Below, piece after piece: positions 58,061-64,000 of a DNA stretch of 64,000 nucleotides (position 1 is its first letter; each line of letters opens with the position of its first letter). The stretch lies in contig CAJSYZ010000005.1 of assembly GCA_910574455.1 (NCBI GenBank), forward strand, positions 1,364,001-1,428,000, in the 5' to 3' direction. The notes beneath the pieces are model-generated. The model saw only the letters and a program-made list of their open reading frames with translations, did no database searches and was not told the origin of the DNA. Made by a program: the position numbers and the translations under genes. This stretch comes from Trichaptum fuscoviolaceum (taxonomy: Eukaryota > Basidiomycota > Agaricomycetes > Hymenochaetales > Trichaptaceae).

Positions 58061-60429
58061 ATAGATTGGAGATTTTCGTGGCGGCCATGCATCCACTGCG
58101 TCATAGTATCTATGTGTGCTCCGAGTCTAGCCTCGTGACCAGGCCAGCTGCTTTTGGAGGTGCTTGCTGTAGCAATAAGCCCCCACGCCAGTGGCATGCG
58201 ACCCAAAAGTAGCGGTCTGGTTACGAGACTACTCCGAGTCAATTCAGTCCTTTTCGCGGGACGAAAAGAGCAGAGCAGAGAAACCTCAATACCTCCCTGC
58301 AACCTGCATGCCCGACGACGCCGGGGCTCTATCTTCTCAAAATCCATTCAGCCTGAAGCACGGTGACCATAGCCATGACCGTGAAGCTGGAGAACGAGTC
58401 AAGCCCCCACTTTCAAATGACTGTAGAGAAAAGGGAATGTTTCTTCTAAGCACGAATCGTAAATGAAATGGACATCAAACTTATTCAATCTGTGCGATAG
58501 ATACAGTACCGGTGCTCCTGCTCAGGCTGGTACGCTGCCTAGATAAATTACTACATCCCCTGCCAGTGGCTTATCCATCTGTCTTCTTCTGTCTTCTGTC
58601 TGGGAACGTGCTTAATTGCGTGAGAAACTGCTTCAAGGTTTTGGTCCGAAGTTTCGCCGTTACTACTACAAGCTATTCTTTCGTGTTATGCTCACCTAAC
58701 ATAAGTCACAACCAGTATCCTCTAAATGAACCATCATAGCCTTAAGGTTACTTATTTTCAAGCAAGATCGTCCGGACGTACGGTCTGCAGATAACTCGAA
58801 GATAGTGCTTATTCTACTTCTTTGCGTTCGCCTTACTGTACTTCACTGGCAGTGACAAGGCATAACAACGTCTGATAGTACTTGGTTAGAAGAATGCTTT
58901 GGTTAGCAGTTTTAGTGAGTTCGGCTGGCAGTTATTGATCTACGTACCTACATCCGTGGTCAAAGGGTATGGAAGGATGCTCTACGACTTGCTCTTCAGT
59001 TTGTGGAGTGAGTTCGGTAGCTGCTAGCACTTGCGATAATCAAGTATGTACGCACATTTTCCACCAAAGCGAGATACTTGATGCTGCTCACTGTACCTAC
59101 TTGACCACCAGATTTACATCCTCGCGCTGCTTCCGCGGCTCAAGTGAATGGGCGAAAGTTGTGTATGAACATTACAAGCTACGATTTCAAGTCAGTTCAA
59201 TTCCTCAGAATGGCTCCGAACATAGGGGAGGGGACGTCACGAGAGAGACATGATGCAAAGAGCTGCGCATATGTGGTCATCGGAAGACGTCCCCTATACG
59301 CTTCCTCAGAGGTAGATAGACTTGAAGCTTGATCACGATCACTCGAAGTTGTCCTTGCCGGGTGCTTCTCGCAGCCCCACAACCCCATAGAAGCCTTTTC
59401 CTTGCCCCGGACCCCACATTAGCTACTGCGGAGACAAGTCATCTGAGGCGCTGCCAGGCTTTCATCTCGCTTGCACTTTCGTGCAACCTCTTCGGAGTGA
59501 CGGGCTTTGGATAGTTCTTGTATCGTAAGTTACTACTTTGTATACTGTTGCTATCCCCGCATGACCACACTGTGGGTGCTATGAGTCGACGAGTCAATCA
59601 CTTCATTTGTTCTGTCCTAGTATTCCATTGAAACTTACTTTTCTGAAGTAGGTGAGCTGCCTAAGTCATCTCCTTCGTCTCGGCTGAAGTCACGACCATG
59701 AGGCTCGAGCAAGGCCACGGACGAGCACATGAATGTCGGAGCTATGTTGTCAGGGAGCTCCGGAAGGTCCCAGAAGTGCGATACTTCACTCACATGCTTC
59801 TCAGAAGAGAAAGAAAAGAGAGATGGTTGATATCAAATACGAAACTGGCGGCACCAGAAGACCTCATGTTTTTACTGTTCTGTTGTCTTCTGATTCATGC
59901 CGACACATTTGAATGCACGAAGCGTTCCTAGCCCCACACCCCTTAATTCTTAATTCTTGCAACGAAAAATACAAAACTACAAATGCGGACTGACATCTCT
60001 GACCCGTCTGACGTTTTGTGACATACGCGATCGATAAACAAGCGTTCGGACCGTCTTCGGACTGGTATAGACAATGACGATGCATCTCAGCACCCGGATC
60101 TCCGAGAAAAACATATCCATCATAACAAAAATTGATACACCGGCGCGTATTCCATATTCCGGCGTCCGTCCCTGAGCTGATATCGTCATCACATGTCTTG
60201 ACGGAAGAAGGAACGCGTCTCATTGGAGGCTGTCGAACTTTCTGCAGCTCGACAAATCATCATTTCATCAAATTGAATTTTACCTCGCTACAACCTGAAT
60301 ATGACGGAGAATGACGTCATGAAATGGATCTTCGGAGGAACCGCTTTGCCATATTCGGGTGTCTGGTTTCAGTTTCTATCCATCATAGGAAACAAATAGT
60401 GATGCAGCGCCCGAAGAAAATTCATTCCA

Positions 60430-63400
60430 TCAAACAACTGGGTAGTACATGCGTAGATGTTCTAAGGGCCGTCGTTGTCGCGTGTTCGTGTTATCACCCA
60501 TCATCAGCGTGGGAGAACTTGGAAAGCTGTCGAGCATCCTCTCGGCGACTTCTCCATCTCGAACAGAATCTGCCCGACCATCTCTTTTCCGAGCATGAGA
60601 ATTGACGGCCGAACGCGGTTTTGGGCCCGAGCCACCCAAGCCCGAGCCGAGGTCGATGGACAAAATCGGTAAGGGCAGCAATTGCGATGCATCCGGGTCG
60701 GACGACGCCGTGTCCTGGTTCGGCGCGCTTGAAACAGCTGAGATCGGCGCTGTGTTGCCTATCGTGGTGCTGGCATGTCTCCGCGGCTTGAAGATCAGAA
60801 CGACGATGAGGCCGAAGATGATGAGCAGGAGGAGCAGGATGCATTTCCGCCGCCCCGTATTACGTTGGTACCTGTACATATGCAAACAATGCCGAGAAGG
60901 CATAGACATCAGATCTTCTGTAATGTGTCGTGGAGAGAACAGTGTGTGGTACAGAAGAGAAGAAAAGAAGAGACAGAGAAGCGGGGAGAACGGAAGGAAA
61001 AACAGACAAATCAAGAGGATGTAGTGGCCGAATTGATCGAACGAAGACGTCCATTTGCCAACGGTCAAGGCATTCACCCTCTTGAAGAAACTGGACGGCG
61101 AAGTAAGGCAGCGCCAATCGATAAATGGGCCCAGGCAGACCTTCTCCGTGAATGCAAATCAGGATCGAAGAGAAGAGAGGGGAAGGGCTAAGAAATCCAC
61201 CCAATCATCCATATGCATCCAATGCATCGAAGAACAGAACATCCGAACAACTTCGAAGATGCATATCAATCGTCGAACGCACAAGGACACACAGAAGTTC
61301 AGAATTTGCGGAGGGCGCAAGCGAGAAGAAACACGAGCAAACGCGCACGATCGAAGAAACACGTACCCTTCCGCGATCTTGAGCTCCGTGACGGCTTCCT
61401 GCATCTCCACCGCGGTCTGCTCGATGTTGTACTCGACGCTGTCGAGCAGCGTGCCTTGATCGATCACAAGCGCTGATAAATCTTTGAATAGCTCCGCAAG
61501 CTGCGCGATGGACCGCGCGATCTCCGTGATCTCCCTGTCCCGCTGCTGCAGATCGAGTGCGGAAGCAAGCTCTTCTTCCTGCTGGAGCATCAATGTGGAT
61601 GCTTGTCGTCCGCCGTGTGCCTGTCCGTAGGAATTCGGCCAATAATTGATTGGAAAGGAAAGAAACGGTATGCGCGAAACACCGAAGCGCGCATCATGAC
61701 AAGGCCGTCCAAGAGAACCAGTCCGAGTCCAATGTCATGTCATTTACGGGCATAGTCGCATTTAGTTTCGGGAGTTGCCGCAGTGAGGTAAGAGGCGCGG
61801 GGAAATAGACGCGTGAACACCGCCGCAAAGAAGCCAGAAGCGTCAAACAGGCGATTCGAGAGGGGGGGTCAGAGAAGCGAAAAAGCAACGCAACGTCAGC
61901 CACCAACAACAAAGAAGACTCCCAGGCGCCTCGCTGTCTGGGAACACCGAGTACGCCAAGGGGAGCTACAGAAGTGAGGAAGCGGAGTGCACGTACCGCG
62001 ATCTGCATGTCTTCGTCGAGATCGGACATGCCCTCGGCGCCCTTGAGCGTCACGGCACCCGAAGCGATGAGCAGGTCCTGGTTCTTGATCGCATGGCCCT
62101 GGAGCGCTGGAGAATAAAGAAAGAGAAAACCTCGGTAAATCCTCTGCATGTCGACGTCAAAGCAAAACACGGGGGGAGCGAAATGCGCAGTTACAACCAA
62201 TCTGAACATTCATTGCGATTGCACGAGAAGCCCGGGGAATCGCCTGGTAGCAAAAGAAAGAACAACAACAACGAATCAGCAGGAGCCGTACTTACTTTCC
62301 ATGTATACGCGCTGTTTCTTCCGGAAGGTTGCGCTCAGTTCCTGTACCTTGGCCGCAAGCCCACGTTGCACGTTCTGTGCCGCGAGCTGTTCATGCTTGG
62401 TGGGCTTCGTCGGAGGGAACGACCCGTTCGAAGACGCAGAGATGCTCTGAATGAGAGACTGACACCGCCGGAAGTCCTGTGGAATCGGCACGGAGACACA
62501 TGAGAATTAAAATTAGCATCATAACATTATGGATTGTAACAAAAGCATGTCGGCATGAAAATCACAGCGCAATAACGTTATCATGATTCATGATATGAGA
62601 GAAAAGCGAAAACGCAACGATGAATAGAGAACTAAAAAGCGCGCGAAAGTGTAGGAAGCCGAAATGAAAATGATCGGTTGAACAAACACGAACATTTCAA
62701 TCACTTTGAAGCCCACACTCAAGACACAGAATGGAAACTAATTACTATCCGAAATCCCGGCTGACTTCCGGCTCGGCATGGCGTAAACGGAATCGCTTAC
62801 TTCTAGAGCCGAAGCGTGTGGGGTGAATCGGAAACACAGCCCTAACAGATGAATGAAATGAAAGGAAGATATGAAGAGGAAGAGACAAATAGACACACAA
62901 GGTGTGTGCGTGCGTGGGGCGTTTTGCTCGGTCGGCACCAATAGCCCAAACCCAAAAGCAAAGATGAAAGGAAGAAGCGAGGGGAAGGGTGTGTGGGGAA
63001 GGGTAACAAAAAGAGAAAGAGATGAGATACGTTTCCCGGTTCGATAAACTGGGAAATCGGAAATGAAACGCGCACGGAAGATAAATTTGATACTAGAATG
63101 AAAAGGGTAGACGGACACGGAATTGAAAGGATGGGTATGCGATACGTACACGGGTGATATCCGTCGTGAGCGCGTCGATCTCGCGTTCCTCGCTGCTCCG
63201 GTCCGCAAAGCCGGGCAGGACGTGTTTGGCGTGGAGTTTCTCGAGCACAGAGACTACGAAGGCGCGAAACAATAAAGGATCGAGACCGGGCAACAAACGA
63301 GATTGTGTAGTTTTGCAGGTTAGTAGACACCAAAACCGATTTGTTTTGTGATACAGAGTTACGCGCCGTGCGTGATGTGCGTGGTGCACGCGAGGCAGGT

Positions 63401-64000
63401 GAAACGCACGGGATGGGAGAAGGATGAGAAAAAAAGAATTTGTCGAGTCGTCGGGTCGTTCGTCCATAGTCAGACATAGGGTAGCGCATTTGTTTCGTTT
63501 ACCGGCGAGAGCGGGTAGACGGGTAAAAGGTGAAGAAGATCGCAATTAAGACGCAGAGGTGTTGGAAAGCCAAGACCCAAGGCGTGTATTAATCCAAGGT
63601 TGTTTTGTTTCGTGTTCGTGTTCGTAAGACGAGTAAATTATCGCGGAGGTCGTAGTTAGTTTTACGCGCCATTGATATCATTGCCGATAGGCGGTCCACG
63701 AAAACGGAAAGACGGAGTGCACGACAAATGAAACGACATGGTGTGGATAAAGAGATAGTGCGTCAGTAATCAGTCTTGTTTCAACGTTTTGCGCAGTAGC
63801 GATATGAAATGAATTGTGAAGAAACAAACGACACTGAGAGACATAGTCAAAGAAAGAAAAGAAAAAGATGGCCCTTTGAGTGAGAGTGAAAGACACAAGG
63901 GGCGAAAAAGCACCGAAGTTGTTTGGTGCGAACGGCGTACGGACATTAAAGAAAGGGAAAATAATAGGCGGGAGTGAACTCACTTTTGGACTGCGTGCCC
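60430..64000 (-). CDS. TLG2: t-SNARE Tlg2 / syntaxin-16 (5' end outside window)
   Basis: Qa-SNARE for fusion of endosome-derived vesicles with the trans-Golgi. Visible exons, all joined in frame: 63984-64000 (partial), 63150-63253, 62296-62476, 61997-62106, 61367-61620 and 60430-60871. They code SVLEKLHAKHVLPGFADRS, DFRRCQSLIQSI, KVQELSATFRKKQRVYME, then the SNARE motif QRDREITEIARSIAQLAELF continuing through ALVIDQGTLLDSVEYNIEQT with its central Gln. GYQRNTGRRKCI leads into the membrane anchor LLLLLIIFGLIVVLIF. The roughly 120-residue tail after the anchor (ending LEHLRMYYPVV) is Golgi-lumenal and poorly conserved. The introns are 495, 376, 189, 673 and 730 nt, far longer than elsewhere in the window. 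Family call very secure. Confidence 0.92.

Larger units (their letters stand above)
56593..60429. other. Gene-poor 3.8-kb region
   Basis: Apart from the homopolymer tract and the possible decayed element at about 56990-58060, I see no convincing gene. The ORFs are short, lack codon bias and recognised motifs, and do not join over good introns. It includes the 3' regions of NAR1 and TLG2, which converge here. It could hide non-coding RNA genes or old transposon remains. Confidence 0.45.

Noticed and set aside
58969..59253. Cys-rich small ORF as a possible secreted effector
   Set aside because: No signal peptide, no codon bias and no conserved pattern; sits in a gene-poor tract.
1..64000. A biosynthetic cluster or defence-like system spanning several neighbours
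   Set aside because: Only one P450 and one lyase occur, apart from each other; the rest are dispersed housekeeping genes with no shared direction or function.

Overview
This is eukaryotic nuclear DNA, almost certainly from a mushroom-forming basidiomycete (Agaricomycetes). Genes are packed on both strands and split by many 45-60 nt GT-AG introns, often with a CTAAC/CTRAY-like branch point. The gene families fit that group: a microsomal P450, a GPI-type PL14-like lyase, an F-box/LRR-type protein and a large AlkB-like protein with zinc-binding cysteine motifs. No prokaryotic operon, CRISPR array, rRNA or convincing tRNA was seen. All functions are read from protein motifs by eye.

Layout. 1-2675: 5' part of VPS8 (minus, runs off the left edge). 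3027-5493: PHD-finger protein of the Cti6 type (minus). 5967-7868: cytochrome P450 (plus, 8 exons, 506 aa). 8174-9750: DEAD-box helicase RRP3 (minus). 10328-12446: membrane RING-H2 protein (minus). 12864-14542: class III aminotransferase, GABA-transaminase-like (minus). 14939-18260: 3.3 kb DNA transposon-like element with perfect 34-bp terminal inverted repeats, long subterminal repeat arrays and a 10-bp target duplication. 18359-20363: GH27 alpha-galactosidase (minus). 20640-24268: PH-domain coiled-coil protein (plus). 24331-30367: large AlkB-like 2-oxoglutarate/Fe(II) oxygenase gene (minus), broken by a 1009-bp foldback element at 25224-26232. 30523-31250: mitochondrial ATP synthase delta. 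31506-34382: glutamate-cysteine ligase. 34908-36653: Beclin-1/ATG6. 36855-39908: DNA polymerase kappa with a UBZ-type zinc finger (plus, divergent from ATG6). 40138-42021: F-box-like protein (minus). 42091-43385: IND1/NUBPL P-loop Fe-S protein (plus). 43443-45896: ABC1/UbiB-family kinase-like protein (minus). 46090-47617: RPB3 (minus). 48210-51641: MscS-type channel with an EF-hand (minus). 52171-53457: PL14-like lyase (minus). 53840-56592: NAR1 (plus). 56593-60429: gene-poor stretch with a C30-T12 tract and a possible decayed transposon. 60430-64000: TLG2/syntaxin-16 t-SNARE (minus, 5' end outside the window, unusually long introns).

Most genes are single-copy housekeeping genes with no sign of a joint pathway. 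Loose themes are endosome/vacuole trafficking (VPS8, TLG2, ATG6), Fe-S assembly (IND1, NAR1) and DNA repair (POLK, the AlkB-like gene). The strongest observations are: (i) the near-perfect 1-kb palindromic element that splits a coding exon of the AlkB-like gene, puts a stop codon upstream of the catalytic residues and is flanked by a 3-bp duplication; (ii) the intact-ended 3.3-kb element, whose interior carries intron-like sequences and a repeated exon-intron-like module but no transposase I can recognise; (iii) a 13-nt micro-exon coding the catalytic DPHxG core of the ABC1 kinase; (iv) two perfect palindromes, one identical to the CLEAR-type E-box, between ATG6 and POLK.
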